Of a stretch of DNA of 64,000 nt, positions 1-8,178 are shown one piece after another; the stretch's first letter is position 1, and every line of letters starts with the position of its first letter. The stretch is taken from positions 73,928-137,927 of the forward strand of contig NZ_DASVSF010000059.1 in assembly GCF_036388275.1 (NCBI RefSeq), given 5' to 3'. The stretch is from Longimicrobium sp. Lineage in GTDB: Bacteria > Gemmatimonadota > Gemmatimonadetes > Longimicrobiales > Longimicrobiaceae. A program made the translations under genes and the position numbers. Under the pieces are notes generated by a model. It was not told the origin of the DNA. It worked only from the letters and a program-made list of their open reading frames with translations, and searched no databases.

Positions 1-660
1 CGCGGCGCGCACCGCGATCACCTCCATCTGCGATTCGCGCTCCTGGGCCCAGCCCGGCAGGCGGAGCGCGTTCCAGGCCAGCGCGCCGCCTCCCATCATC
101 GAAAGCATCACGGGGCCCAGCATCTCCTCCGCCAGCGCGCCGCTGACGTAGAGCACGACGACCGTGACCAGCGCCATCATCAAGCTGACGGTGCCCATGC
201 GGTTGAGCGCCACGCCGTTGGACTTGGTGGTCGCCAGCCGCAGCCGGTAGCCCGTGGGGGTGGGCTCCACGAATGCGTTCAGGTTGCCGTTGGTCCACTC
301 GCGCACCTCGCCGCGCGACCCGGTTCGCCCCTTTGCGCCAAAGGTCTCGCGCAGGTCGGCGACCAGCATCTCCCACTCGCGGTCCGTGGGTGCGCGCGGC
401 AGGTCTACCGTGCGGCCCACCGCAACCGGCATCCCCAGCTCGCTGCGGCGCAGCGCCCCGCGTCGCAGGTCCACCGCGGCGGCTGCCTGGGCCACGCGCT
501 CCGGCGCCAGCCCCACCTCGCCCCCGATGGACTGCAGTTCCGCCAGGGTGAACCCGTTCACCGGTGCCAGCGCGGTGCCTCCGGTGGCATTCCGGGCCTC
601 GGCGGCGATGCGGAAGATCTCCGCGACCTCCTCCTCCCCATACGTTCGCTCGTCGGGCAT
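1..660 (-). CDS. Hypothetical membrane protein, C-terminus cut by window edge
   Basis: An open frame runs from an ATG at 660 down to base 1 without a stop, giving 220 codons of a protein that continues outside the window. It begins MPDERTYGEEEVAEIF, followed by a charged, helix-rich region to about residue 120. Two hydrophobic stretches follow, around residues 156-176 (MGTVSLMMALVTVVVLYVSG) and 183-203, so it is probably a two-helix membrane protein with a cytoplasmic N-terminal regulatory part. I do not recognise the family. It is divergent from the PAP2 gene, with about 280 bases between the start codons. The plus-strand frames across it are shadows with arginine/serine-rich composition. 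Confidence 0.75.
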   Translation of the reverse strand, partial: MPDERTYGEEEVAEIFRIAAEARNATGGTALAPVNGFTLAELQSIGGEVGLAPERVAQAAAAVDLRRGALRRSELGMPVAVGRTVDLPRAPTDREWEMLVADLRETFGAKGRTGSRGEVREWTNGNLNAFVEPTPTGYRLRLATTKSNGVALNRMGTVSLMMALVTVVVLYVSGALAEEMLGPVMLSMMGGGALAWNALRLPGWAQERESQMEVIAVRAA

Positions 661-938
661 GTTCTCAGTCTTGGGCGGGTGGACCTCGCGGCCGTGCATG
701 GCCGTCGAATCATGGGGCACGCGTCCGGCGTCGTCAAACCGGCGCAGGCTCGGCCTACGCTCGTACGAGACGAGCGCGGAAGAAGATTCCGCGTGGGGCT
801 GATCCGCGGCCACTTTCCTGCAGGAGTCCGGCCGATCCAGTGGTACCACCTCTTCACGCCGTGTCCAGGCCGGCCGACTTGTCCGACATCCAATCCGCCC
901 CTCGCGCATCCCAGGTGAGAGGCGCCGCGCAGGGGATC

Positions 939-1673
939 ATGCGGGCGCTGGCCCGTTTCGTCCGCGCTCGTTGGAAGCGCCTTCTCAGGTTGTTCGCGTT
1001 GGTGGGCCTGCCGCTGGCCATCTTCGGCACGCTGGCCGAGGACGTGTGGGACGACGGCGGGCTGGCCTGGGACACCCCGATCCTGCACTGGGCGCGTACC
1101 CAGCACACCCCAGGGCGCGATGCCGCGATGGCATTCATCAGCGACATCGGTCACGCGTACGGGGTGCTTCCCCTGGCGGCCGTGATCTTCATCGCGCTGC
1201 TGGTGGTGCGCCGCCGCGGCAACGCGCTGTTCTTCGCCGTGGCCATGATCGGAGCGGGCGCGCTGAACCAGGGCGCCAAGCTGTTCTTTCGCCGCGACCG
1301 CCCGGATTTGTGGCTATCACCGTCGCCGGCGCCGGAGAACACCTACAGCTTTCCCAGCGGGCACGCGATGGGGAGCATGGCGCTCGTCGCCGCGCTGGCA
1401 GTGCTCGCGTGGCCCACGCGGTGGCGCTGGTGGGCCATCATCGTGGGGGGCGCGTTCACCTTTCTGGTGGGGTTCTCGCGCGTCTACCTGGGCGTCCACT
1501 ATCCTTCTGACGTGGCGGCCGGATGGTGCGCGTCGCTGGGATGGGTGCTGGGGGTCAGCCAGATCGCGTACGGCCGGGCAGGGAAGCCGTCGCCCCGCGC
1601 CACCCCCGCCGCCGCCGGCCCCGACCCAGTGGAGGAGCCGAACCTTCGGGCGGGCCCCGCCGGGGGCGACTGA
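939..1673 (+). CDS. PAP2-family phosphatase (lipid phosphatase)
   Basis: An integral membrane phosphatase of the PAP2/acid phosphatase superfamily, which dephosphorylates lipid phosphates such as phosphatidate or undecaprenyl pyrophosphate. All three catalytic motifs are present: K114-X6-R121-P122, the PSGH block (S140, G141, H142), and S180-R181-X5-H187 with D191 behind it. Several hydrophobic segments (about residues 15-32, 75-92, 97-112, 143-158, 164-180) fit a membrane enzyme. The start at 939 follows an AGGGGA ribosome-binding site; the frame stays open further upstream, but there it is antisense to the neighbouring gene. The C-terminal 35 residues are Pro/Ala-rich and probably disordered. 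The physiological substrate cannot be told from sequence. Confidence 0.9.
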   Translation: MRALARFVRARWKRLLRLFALVGLPLAIFGTLAEDVWDDGGLAWDTPILHWARTQHTPGRDAAMAFISDIGHAYGVLPLAAVIFIALLVVRRRGNALFFAVAMIGAGALNQGAKLFFRRDRPDLWLSPSPAPENTYSFPSGHAMGSMALVAALAVLAWPTRWRWWAIIVGGAFTFLVGFSRVYLGVHYPSDVAAGWCASLGWVLGVSQIAYGRAGKPSPRATPAAAGPDPVEEPNLRAGPAGGD

Positions 1674-2166
1674 AGTCGCGGCAACCACGGCCCGAAGTCC
1701 GCCTTCGCGGACTGCTCGCGTAGTCGAGCGCGCGAGGCATGCCGAAGCGCGATCGGATTCTCCCCTCTCCCGCTTGCGGGAGAGGGGTCGGGGGAGAGGG
1801 CAGCCGAGGCATGCGCCGGCCCGTTTAGAAACGCTCCGAAGTCGCGGCCCCTGCCCGGGTGACCGCTGCCGCGCCCAGGCTGTTGCGTGCCCAATGTTAG
1901 ATCCTTCGCCCCACGAAGCACGGTGCGCGGGATGGTTCAGCGCGCCTGGGGCTCAGGATGACAGGTCGTAGTGCGGCACAGAGTGAGGGCGCGCACCGGG
2001 CTGGCTCCCTTCCCCCGCGCGGTTTGCGGGGGAAGGGCTGGGGATGGGGGGCGCCCACCGCCTGCGCACCACTCAGCCTCACCCGGTATGAAGTTCTCCC
2101 CCTCCCCGCATGCGCAGCGTGCGGGGAGGGGTCGGGGGAGGGGCCAGCCGAGGCATGCAAAGAGCC
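1674..2166. repeat. Intergenic repeat block: hairpins plus diverged repeat modules
   Basis: No gene is visible. A perfect hairpin sits at 1762-1787 (arms CCCCTCTCCCGC / GCGGGAGAGGGG, two-base loop). A reverse-orientation copy of the 'AAGTCCGCCTTCGCGGACT' module lies at about 1695-1720. A copy of the second module (GTGACCGCTGCCGCGCCCA ... GGGGCTCAGGATGACAG) lies at about 1857-1965. Further G/C-rich palindromic units follow at 2010-2050 and 2095-2140. The same elements recur at 46.5-47.6 kb, 58.5-59.1 kb and 63.7 kb. Open frames crossing this block are artefacts of repeat composition. Confidence 0.8.
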
Positions 2167-2691
2167 CTATCGAACCTCGCCGTCCAGCTCGCGCGTCATC
2201 TCGATCATCGTCGGGCGGAAGCCGGCGCGAGCGAACAGGCGCTGGGCGGACTCGTTCTGTACCGCGGTAAAGAGCACGGCCTGGCGAACGTCCCGAGCCC
2301 GGAGCGCCGCCATCGTGGCATCCACCAGCATGCGCCCGATGCCGTGCGCGCGATGGGCGGGATCCACCGCGAGGTCGTGCAGCACGCCGGCCGGCCCGCG
2401 CAGCGCCAGGAAGTCGGTTCCCTCGATGGCCGCGTACGTGTAGCCGACCACGTCGCCATCCCGCTCCGCGACCAGGACCACGGCGTCCGGCTCGTCGAGC
2501 AGCGCCCCCAGGAATCCAGTGTACACGTTCTCGATGTCCGCTGGCGGCACAATGAAGCGCGCCGCATCGAACTCGTGGTGCACCCGCACTAGGAGCGCAC
2601 CGAGCCGGCCCAGGGCAGGGACGTCCGCGGGGGTCGCGGGGCGGACGACGGTGGCGGGAACGTCGGATGGCTGCAGGGGACGGACTGCCAT
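2167..2691 (-). CDS. GNAT-family N-acetyltransferase
   Basis: A 174-residue protein with a single GNAT domain, which transfers an acetyl group from acetyl-CoA to an amine. The acetyl-CoA pyrophosphate-binding loop is clear: DLAVDPAHRAHGIGRML around residues 113-129, matching the R/Q-x-x-G-x-G/A signature. It is followed by the typical 'NESAQRLFARAGF' helix-strand motif near residues 146-158. It is the last gene of a minus-strand operon and starts 4 bases after the RibD-like reductase stops. The substrate is unknown; small-molecule or toxin acetylation would suit a cluster of small redox enzymes. Confidence 0.85.
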   Translation of the reverse strand: MAVRPLQPSDVPATVVRPATPADVPALGRLGALLVRVHHEFDAARFIVPPADIENVYTGFLGALLDEPDAVVLVAERDGDVVGYTYAAIEGTDFLALRGPAGVLHDLAVDPAHRAHGIGRMLVDATMAALRARDVRQAVLFTAVQNESAQRLFARAGFRPTMIEMTRELDGEVR

Positions 2692-2695
2692 CGGG

Positions 2696-3406
2696 CTACC
2701 GCGGCTCCACGCGGTAGCGGAGCCAGAGGACGTCGTCCGCGCGCCGCTCCACGGAGTCGAGCGCGAGCCGGTACCGCGGGGTGTCGTCCTCGGTGAAGTC
2801 GAAGAGCGCGGGCGTCCCCATCCGTCCGTCCACCACGGGCGCGAGCAGGACGCTCACCTCATCCACCAGCCCCGCGCGCAGCATCCCGCCGTTGATCTTG
2901 CCGCCGCCCTCCAGCATCAGCTTCCGCACGCCGAAGCGCGAGCCGATCTTCTCCAGCGCGAGCGCCAGGTCCACCTCGCGCGCCCCGGCCAGGAGGTACG
3001 AGACGCCGCGCTCGCGGAGGAACGCCAGGTACTCATCGGACACGCGCTCCGAGAGGATGGCCACCACGTGGTCACCGTCGATGTCGTTGGTGTCCCACGC
3101 CAGGCGCCCGCTGGAATCCACCGCGAACGCGAACGACTCGCGTTCGCCCGGCGCGCGGAAGTCCTCGCGCGGCGCGCCGTCGTGCTCGCGCGCGATCTCG
3201 GCGTCGGAACGCGTGCCTTGGGCGAAGTGCGCCTCCATCGTCACGCGGCCGCAGAGCCACGCATCGGGCTCGTAGCTTTCGTGCACCACCTCGTACTGCC
3301 GCCGCCCCTCGTCGGATTGCGGCCAGCCGTCGGTGAGAATGCGCCCATCCACCGAGGCCATCATGTGGCAGATCACGCGCGGACGCGATGCCGCCGTGCC
3401 CGTCAT
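2696..3406 (-). CDS. RibD C-terminal-domain reductase (dihydrofolate-reductase-like)
   Basis: A 236-residue stand-alone RibD_C domain protein, an NAD(P)H-dependent reductase fold shared with riboflavin biosynthesis reductases and dihydrofolate reductase. It opens with PRVICHMMASVDGRI, the usual first strand, and has LMLEGGGKINGGMLRAGLVD near residues 175-194, the nucleotide-binding signature (EGGG...N..LL). There is no deaminase domain, so this is a stand-alone reductase, not bifunctional RibD. The start at 3406 overlaps the cupin stop by four bases (ATGA), showing translational coupling. It is probably a general carbonyl or pterin-type reductase. Confidence 0.88.
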   Translation of the reverse strand: MTGTAASRPRVICHMMASVDGRILTDGWPQSDEGRRQYEVVHESYEPDAWLCGRVTMEAHFAQGTRSDAEIAREHDGAPREDFRAPGERESFAFAVDSSGRLAWDTNDIDGDHVVAILSERVSDEYLAFLRERGVSYLLAGAREVDLALALEKIGSRFGVRKLMLEGGGKINGGMLRAGLVDEVSVLLAPVVDGRMGTPALFDFTEDDTPRYRLALDSVERRADDVLWLRYRVEPR

Positions 3407-3831
3407 GAGCCCACCTGCGCCTGCTCGGACGTGCGGAACCAGTCGACGATCGCGGGCATGTTCGCCTCGAATCCGCCGGGGATGAACACGTTCAGCGCCC
3501 CCGCGCGGCTGGCGGTGCGGTTCTCGAAATCGTGCGTCACGCCGGCGGGAATGCGCAGAAAGGTGCCCGCGGTGGCGTCCACGTGCTGATCTCCGACGAG
3601 AAAGGTCATGGTTCCCTCGATCACGTAGAACAGCTCTTCGTTGGCCTCGTGCGAGTGGGCGCCGGGTCCGGGCCGCCCCGCGTCTACCCACCAGATGGAG
3701 ACGGAGTATCGGTCGCCGGTTTCCTCGCCATCGGCCAGGAAGACGCTGTTCATGGAGCCGCAGGGATAGTGGCGGCCCTCCCCCGGCGCGAGCACGATGA
3801 CGCCCGCGGGCAGCGCGTTGGTGATCGACAT
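3403..3831 (-). CDS. Cupin-domain protein
   Basis: A 142-residue single-domain cupin. The first metal-binding motif has H59 and H61 with E65/E66 (HSHEANEELFYVIEGTM) and the second has H100 (PAGVTHDFEN), the classical metal-binding set. Many such proteins are dioxygenases, isomerases or sugar/metabolite sensors; nothing here decides. It starts 29 bases after the aldo/keto reductase stops and overlaps the RibD-like gene by four bases, so it sits in the middle of the operon. The longer upstream frame is antisense or shadow of the aldo/keto reductase, and the start is set at MSITNALPAG. Confidence 0.85.
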   Translation of the reverse strand: MSITNALPAGVIVLAPGEGRHYPCGSMNSVFLADGEETGDRYSVSIWWVDAGRPGPGAHSHEANEELFYVIEGTMTFLVGDQHVDATAGTFLRIPAGVTHDFENRTASRAGALNVFIPGGFEANMPAIVDWFRTSEQAQVGS

Positions 3832-3860
3832 TTCAGTCTTCCAGTTCGAATGTGGGGACC

Positions 3861-4874
3861 TCAGCGGTCGACCATCTTTTGCGAGTTCTCGGAGTACCGC
3901 GCGCCCTGCACGCTGATGTGGGCCGCGGCGCTCTCGATCTCGCGCAGGTCGTCCGGCGTCAGCTCCACGGACGCGCCTCGCAGGTTCTCTTCTAGGCGAT
4001 GCAGCTTGGTGGTGCCGGGAATCGGCACGATCCACGGCTTCTGCGCCAGCAGCCAGGCCAGCGCCACCTGCGCGGGCGTGGCCTGCTTCTCCCCCGCGAT
4101 CCTCGCCAGCAGGTCCACCACCGCCTGGTTCGCCCTGCGGTTCTCCGGAGAGAAGCGCGGGACGGTGTTGCGGAAGTCGCTGCTGTCGAACGTGGTGCTC
4201 TCGTCGATCTTTCCCGTGAGGAATCCTCGTCCCAGCGGGCTGAAGGGAACGAAGCCGATGCCCAGCTCCTCCAGCACGGGCAGGATCTCCTCCTCCGGCT
4301 CGCGCCACCACAGCGAGTACTCGCTCTGCAGCGCGGTGACGGGCTGAACGGCGTGCGCGCGGCGGATGGTGCGCCCGCCCGCCTCCGACAGGCCGAAGTG
4401 CCGCACCTTTCCCTCCGCGATCAACTCCTTAACCGTCCCCGCGACGTCCTCGATGGGCACCTGCGGATCCACCCGGTGCTGGTAGAGCAGGTCGATGGTT
4501 TCCACGCGCAGCCGCCGGAGCGAGTCTTCGGTCGTGCGGCGGATGCTCGCGGTCTGGCTGTTGAGCGCGCCGGTCGGCTTGCCGTCGGCGTCGAAGTCGA
4601 AGCCGAACTTGGTGGCGATCACCACCTGCTCGCGAAAGGGAGCCAGGGCCTCGCCCACGACATCCTCGTTCGTAAACGGGCCGTAGACCTGCGCCGTGTC
4701 GAAGAACGTCACGCCGCGCTCCACCGCCGCGCGGATCAGCGCGATCGCCTGCTGCCTTTCGATCGCGGGACCCATCGCGAAGCTCAGCCCCATGCAGCCC
4801 AGGCCCAAGGCGGAAACTTCCAGGCCGCTGCGCCCCAGCGTGCGCGTTTGTATCGCCGTATTTTCTCTGCCCAC
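3861..4874 (-). CDS. Aldo/keto reductase
   Basis: A 337-residue NADPH-dependent aldo/keto reductase that reduces aldehydes or ketones. The catalytic tetrad is complete: D59 and Y64 (FFDTAQVYG), K89 (ATKFGFD) and H133 (LLYQHRVD). The NADP-binding end (IPGTTKLHRLEENL, about residues 275-288) is of the type seen in AKR13-like bacterial enzymes. It is the first gene of the four-gene minus-strand operon: aldo/keto reductase, cupin, RibD-like reductase, GNAT. Clustering of two reductases with a cupin and an acetyltransferase suggests detoxification or modification of small metabolites, which is inference. Confidence 0.93.
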   Translation of the reverse strand: MGRENTAIQTRTLGRSGLEVSALGLGCMGLSFAMGPAIERQQAIALIRAAVERGVTFFDTAQVYGPFTNEDVVGEALAPFREQVVIATKFGFDFDADGKPTGALNSQTASIRRTTEDSLRRLRVETIDLLYQHRVDPQVPIEDVAGTVKELIAEGKVRHFGLSEAGGRTIRRAHAVQPVTALQSEYSLWWREPEEEILPVLEELGIGFVPFSPLGRGFLTGKIDESTTFDSSDFRNTVPRFSPENRRANQAVVDLLARIAGEKQATPAQVALAWLLAQKPWIVPIPGTTKLHRLEENLRGASVELTPDDLREIESAAAHISVQGARYSENSQKMVDR

Positions 4875-4916
4875 TGTCTGCTCTCGTTCTCTGTATCAAA
4901 CGCCTGCTGACGCCGC

Positions 4917-5951
4917 TTACTGCAGCGGCACGAACGCGAGGCCGTTGTTAGGGTTCATGGGGATCACCAGCTGGTTCGCGCCCGCGTCGTAGCACATGGA
5001 TGCGGCGCTGGGGATGTTGCGGGCGATGAGCTCGGCGGGGGTGCCCGGGCGGATGCGGGAGACCCCACCCAGCGTGACGCTGCTCAGGTACTTGGTCCCG
5101 TCCGACATGATGACGAGGCCGTCGCTCCCCGCCTGCGCCGCGTTCTCCGTCTTCACCAGCCGGCCGGCCGGCGAGAATGTCAGCACCTCGGTGTTGCCCA
5201 TGTTGGCGACGACCACGTTGCCCTGCGGATCGATCGCAACGCCGTTGGGCTGACGGAGCGGCGCCCCCTGCACGAAGACCGACGCCGTGCCGTCCGGAGC
5301 GATCTTCCACACCCGCCACGTGGCCGGGTCCGGGTTGTCGCCGAAATCGCCCGTCTGCGTGGCGTAGACCGCGCCGTCGTCCCCCACCTCGATGTCGTTG
5401 AGCCAGGGCGCGCCCTCCACGCGCGTTTCGCCGGCCGGAACCCCGGTGCGCAGATCGAAGCGGCGGATGACGGCGACGCTCGGCTCGTCCGCACGGGTGC
5501 CGCCGTCGCGGTCGGCGACGTACAGCATGCCCCGCGCGATGTCGCTGCCGAACGGCTCGTTCAGCACAAGCGCCGGCGCCAACCTGGATCGCTCGGCCGC
5601 GCTCTGCACCCCGATCCAGCGGGCGGTGTGCACCGACCCGTCGTGGTTGATGAACGACACCCAGGCGTCATTGGCCCGAACGTTCTGCGGAACGCCGCGG
5701 TTCGGAACCACGATCACCCCACGCTCCGCGTCGTACGAGCAGCTCTCGGCGGAGAAGATGGCGCCGAAGACCTTCACGTTGGACGAGATCGCCTCGAACT
5801 CCCCCCCGGGCGTGGCGGTGGCCGGGATGCCGAGCGGATTGCCCACGGAATAGGGCCGCAGGCTATCCGGCTGCTGCGCGGCCACCGGGACAGCGAGAAG
5901 AAGGCTGATGGCCAGGCCGGCTGCCCGGCCGAGGGAAACTGCTCGCAGCAT
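4917..5951 (-). CDS. Secreted SMP-30/gluconolactonase-like beta-propeller
   Basis: A 344-residue exported protein. Residues 1-27 form a signal peptide (MLRAVSLGRAAGLAISLLLA..., cleavage likely after VAAQQ). The mature part shows repeated propeller blades with motifs such as 'LNDIEVGDDGAVYATQTGDF', 'PNGVAIDPQGNVVVANMGN' and 'SDGLVIMSDGTKYLSSV', typical of SMP-30/NHL-like six-bladed propellers. The role could be lactone hydrolysis or ligand binding; the metal-binding residues of true gluconolactonases were not verified. The start at 5951 follows an AGGAG ribosome-binding site, and the longer in-frame extension lacks coding character. Confidence 0.8.
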   Translation of the reverse strand: MLRAVSLGRAAGLAISLLLAVPVAAQQPDSLRPYSVGNPLGIPATATPGGEFEAISSNVKVFGAIFSAESCSYDAERGVIVVPNRGVPQNVRANDAWVSFINHDGSVHTARWIGVQSAAERSRLAPALVLNEPFGSDIARGMLYVADRDGGTRADEPSVAVIRRFDLRTGVPAGETRVEGAPWLNDIEVGDDGAVYATQTGDFGDNPDPATWRVWKIAPDGTASVFVQGAPLRQPNGVAIDPQGNVVVANMGNTEVLTFSPAGRLVKTENAAQAGSDGLVIMSDGTKYLSSVTLGGVSRIRPGTPAELIARNIPSAASMCYDAGANQLVIPMNPNNGLAFVPLQ

Positions 5952-6334
5952 GGTTGGATCTCCTGGGATGGCGTCGTCACGATTCCGCCGCACAGCGTAG
6001 GGTGAGCCCTCCCGCGGCGCAATGTTCGACAACTCCCTCCGTGCGCTACTCCACGTTCGACAGGCGCGCTGAGCCGGCGACCGACGGATAGATACCAAGA
6101 CGAGCGGCGGTGGGTGGATTCCGAGCCGCCCCCGGCTATCTAATCAGACGTGCGGGTGTGCTCATCCGTGCTCCTCATCCTCGTGAGCCGGTATCATGTC
6201 AATAAAATGTCCCCAAACATGCTAAAGAGTGACGTATAGCTCAACGCGGAAACGTTGGATATGAGAGGACATCATAAGGTTCACACTGAGGGATAGCGCC
6301 AATGTTCACTTACACAATGAGTACATCGAGACGG
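5952..6334. other. Intergenic region, AT-rich in its second half
   Basis: Nothing gene-like is seen. The first 150 bases have normal high GC. From about 6180 the composition drops sharply (ATGTCAATAAAATGTCCCC and similar), which is unusual for this genome. The AT-rich stretch leads into the promoter at 6335 and probably belongs to the regulation, or the horizontal origin, of the small gene at 6461. Confidence 0.5.
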
Positions 6335-6363
6335 TTGATATCAATCTATAACTGTCTTAATAT
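6335..6363 (+). promoter_or_regulatory. Near-consensus sigma70-type promoter with palindrome at -35
   Basis: TTGATA (6335-6340), a 17-base spacer and TAATAT (6358-6363) match the TTGACA/TATAAT consensus closely. The -35 box is part of a perfect 10-base palindrome, TTGATATCAA, that could serve as an operator. It would start a transcript near 6370, with a leader of about 90 bases before the gene at 6461. It is the best promoter match I see in the window. Confidence 0.55.
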
Positions 6364-6460
6364 GTGAGAGACCTCATCGGGAGGTTGGTCCGGGCGGCCG
6401 TGCCGTCGGACGAAAGATTTCCTTACCTCATTGCCCTCAGGGCACGAAAGGAACACCACA

Positions 6461-6934
6461 ATGAGCGCATCGGCATCGAACGACTATCCCAGCGTCGACT
6501 TCCGTGGTGATTGCGGCGAGGCGTCGTCGCGCGGCAACCCGAAGAGCGCCCAGTCTTCGGGAATGCAGCCGTTCCAGGTGGCCACCGTCAACGGAGGCCC
6601 CGTCAACAACTGTGTCGTCGGGAACGACGGTGCGAAGATCTATGGGATCACGCTGGCCAAGACGGCAGGCATCTACGACTACCGGATCACCGTCGATGGC
6701 CAGGGGCCGAGCGGTATCGGCAGTGGATACTTCCACCTGGCCTTCACGGATGAATCCGGCGACACCTACTTCCTGAAGCTCTACTCGAGCAAGAGGGAGC
6801 AGCACACCGTCGATTACAACAGCGGCAAGCCGAACATCGTGAAGATCTGGTGGTCCAACTACGACTTCGACGTCCCCGGGGCGAACGCCGACAAGGCCAA
6901 CTTCCGGGTCACGAGCCCCGCGGCGGCGGAGTAG
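6461..6934 (+). CDS. Hypothetical 157-residue protein, probably beta-rich
   Basis: I do not recognise the family. It has no signal peptide and no membrane segment. The sequence alternates polar and hydrophobic residues with many Gly, Asn and Asp, and aromatic-rich strands (YGITLAKTAGIYDYRITVDG, YFHLAFTDESGDTYFLKLY, IVKIWWSNYDF), suggesting a compact beta-sandwich. The start at 6461 has AAAGGA upstream; an in-frame ATG at 6431 would put that site inside the gene. It is preceded by the AT-rich promoter at 6335 and followed by a strong terminator, so it is a monocistronic, probably well-expressed unit. A lectin-like or pore-forming fold is possible but unsupported. Confidence 0.75.
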   Translation: MSASASNDYPSVDFRGDCGEASSRGNPKSAQSSGMQPFQVATVNGGPVNNCVVGNDGAKIYGITLAKTAGIYDYRITVDGQGPSGIGSGYFHLAFTDESGDTYFLKLYSSKREQHTVDYNSGKPNIVKIWWSNYDFDVPGANADKANFRVTSPAAAE

Positions 6935-6985
6935 TTCCCGCGACAATGGGCTGCCAGCGGGCGGCCGCGCGGAATCCGGGTACGA

Positions 6986-7017
6986 GAACGACCGCAGCCT
7001 CCCGGCTGCGGTCGTTC
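6986..7017 (+). terminator. Strong hairpin terminator
   Basis: A perfect 14-base stem (GAACGACCGCAGCC / GGCTGCGGTCGTTC) with a TCCC loop stands 50 bases after the stop of the gene at 6461. No long T-run follows. It lies between convergent genes and may serve both strands. Confidence 0.7.
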
Positions 7018-7077
7018 CGTATCAAGTCACGTCCGCGCGTGATTGCCGCGGACGCGACTTTCACGCACAGCTACGCA

Positions 7078-7296
7078 TCAGCGTTTCGAGTTGCCGATGC
7101 AATATGCACAGTTGTCATAGCCGGCATCGTTCGCCGCCTTCTGCGAATCGTACGGCTTGTCGTTCTTCGCTGTGATGATCTCGTTGATCTGGCAGTTCGT
7201 CTGCTCGTTGTCGAGATCGTGAACCTCCTTCTTGCTCGGGCTCTTGTTCGCGAGATACCGCTCCCCGTTCATGTTCCCTGTCCATCTTCTGGCCAT
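7078..7296 (-). CDS. Small Ada-type zinc-binding-like protein (72 aa)
   Basis: A 72-residue protein, Lys/Asn-rich and lower in GC than its surroundings. The layout 'RYLANK...KEVHDLDNEQTNCQINEI...F/YDSQKAANDAGYDNCAYC' resembles the small metal-binding fold of the Ada N-terminus (YVAN-x-H-x-C ... A-x-x-AGY-x-x-C-x-x-C). Likely zinc ligands are C35, C63 and C66, with H26 or another residue as the fourth. A GGAGGG ribosome-binding site precedes the ATG. Function is unknown; similar stand-alone domains occur as orphan small proteins or attached to nucleases. The codon composition suggests either transfer or a short, highly expressed gene. Confidence 0.65.
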   Translation of the reverse strand: MARRWTGNMNGERYLANKSPSKKEVHDLDNEQTNCQINEIITAKNDKPYDSQKAANDAGYDNCAYCIGNSKR

Positions 7297-7552
7297 CTTT
7301 CCCTCCAGCGTCGCAGGTAAGCAGGAACTGCTGTCGAATACCTGTCGGTCGCGGGCCGGGATTTTCTCTCAGGAATGCGCGGGAGCGCAGCGATGAACCG
7401 CCACACCGCCGCTTGTGCCGCGGAATGAGCGAGGCGATTGGCGGAGCGCGGCATCGCCCCGTAACTTTCGCGTAACCCGGCGGATGGCTCCGCCGCCGGC
7501 CAGCTGCCCGCCTTTCGTGAGGCGGATCCATCCCCCGCACCCACGCACGAAC

Positions 7553-8095
7553 ATGCGCTCACGTTATCTGGTTGCCCTGCTGCTCCCGCTGCTTGCCGCC
7601 TGCCAGCCGCAGACGTCACCCGCGCCGTCGCCCGCGCCCTCCTCAGCGCCCGCGGCCGAACAGGCGGGCGCGCGCGAAACCACGCAGCAGGAGCAGGCGG
7701 CGGTGCTCGCGACCATCCAGAGCTTCATGAACGCGCTGCGGGCCAAGGATGTGGCCGCCATGAACCAGCACGTGGACTCGCTCACGCGCCTGACGCTCAT
7801 CCGGCCGACGCGGGACGGCGGGACGCGCGTGGTGGTGATGACCGGCGCCCAGTTCATCACAGCGGTCACGCAGCCCAACCAGCCCGGGATCGACGAGCCC
7901 ATCCGCAATCCCGTGGTGCACGTGAGCGGCGACCTGGCCACGGTCTGGGCCGAATACCAGGTGCGGCGCGATACCACCGTCACGCACTGCGGCTTCGACG
8001 CCTTTCACCTGGTGCGCAGCGGCGGACGCTGGAAGCTGCTGAACATCAGCGACACCTACCAGGCCGCGGGGTGCGGCCCCGCTTGGCCGAACTGA
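7553..8095 (+). CDS. Lipoprotein with SnoaL/NTF2-like domain
   Basis: A 180-residue lipoprotein. The signal peptide LLLPLLAACQ has a lipobox with Cys at about residue 17, followed by a Pro/Ala/Ser-rich linker to residue 45. The rest reads as an NTF2/SnoaL-like cone fold (AVLATIQSFMNALRAKDVAAMNQHV... DLATVWAEYQVRRDTT... FHLVRSGGRWKLLNISDTYQ). Such domains are often ketosteroid-isomerase-like binding pockets or uncharacterised periplasmic enzymes. The start is set at the signal peptide; the longer frame from 7415 has no coding character. It is followed after 83 bases by another lipoprotein gene. Confidence 0.82.
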   Translation: MRSRYLVALLLPLLAACQPQTSPAPSPAPSSAPAAEQAGARETTQQEQAAVLATIQSFMNALRAKDVAAMNQHVDSLTRLTLIRPTRDGGTRVVVMTGAQFITAVTQPNQPGIDEPIRNPVVHVSGDLATVWAEYQVRRDTTVTHCGFDAFHLVRSGGRWKLLNISDTYQAAGCGPAWPN

Positions 8096-8178
8096 CGCCG
8101 TTCCCGGGCCGGGCGCCGCGCAATCCTACAGGGTGCCTGGCCAACCCCGCCGTGATCCCCGCACCCTCGAGGTCTCCC

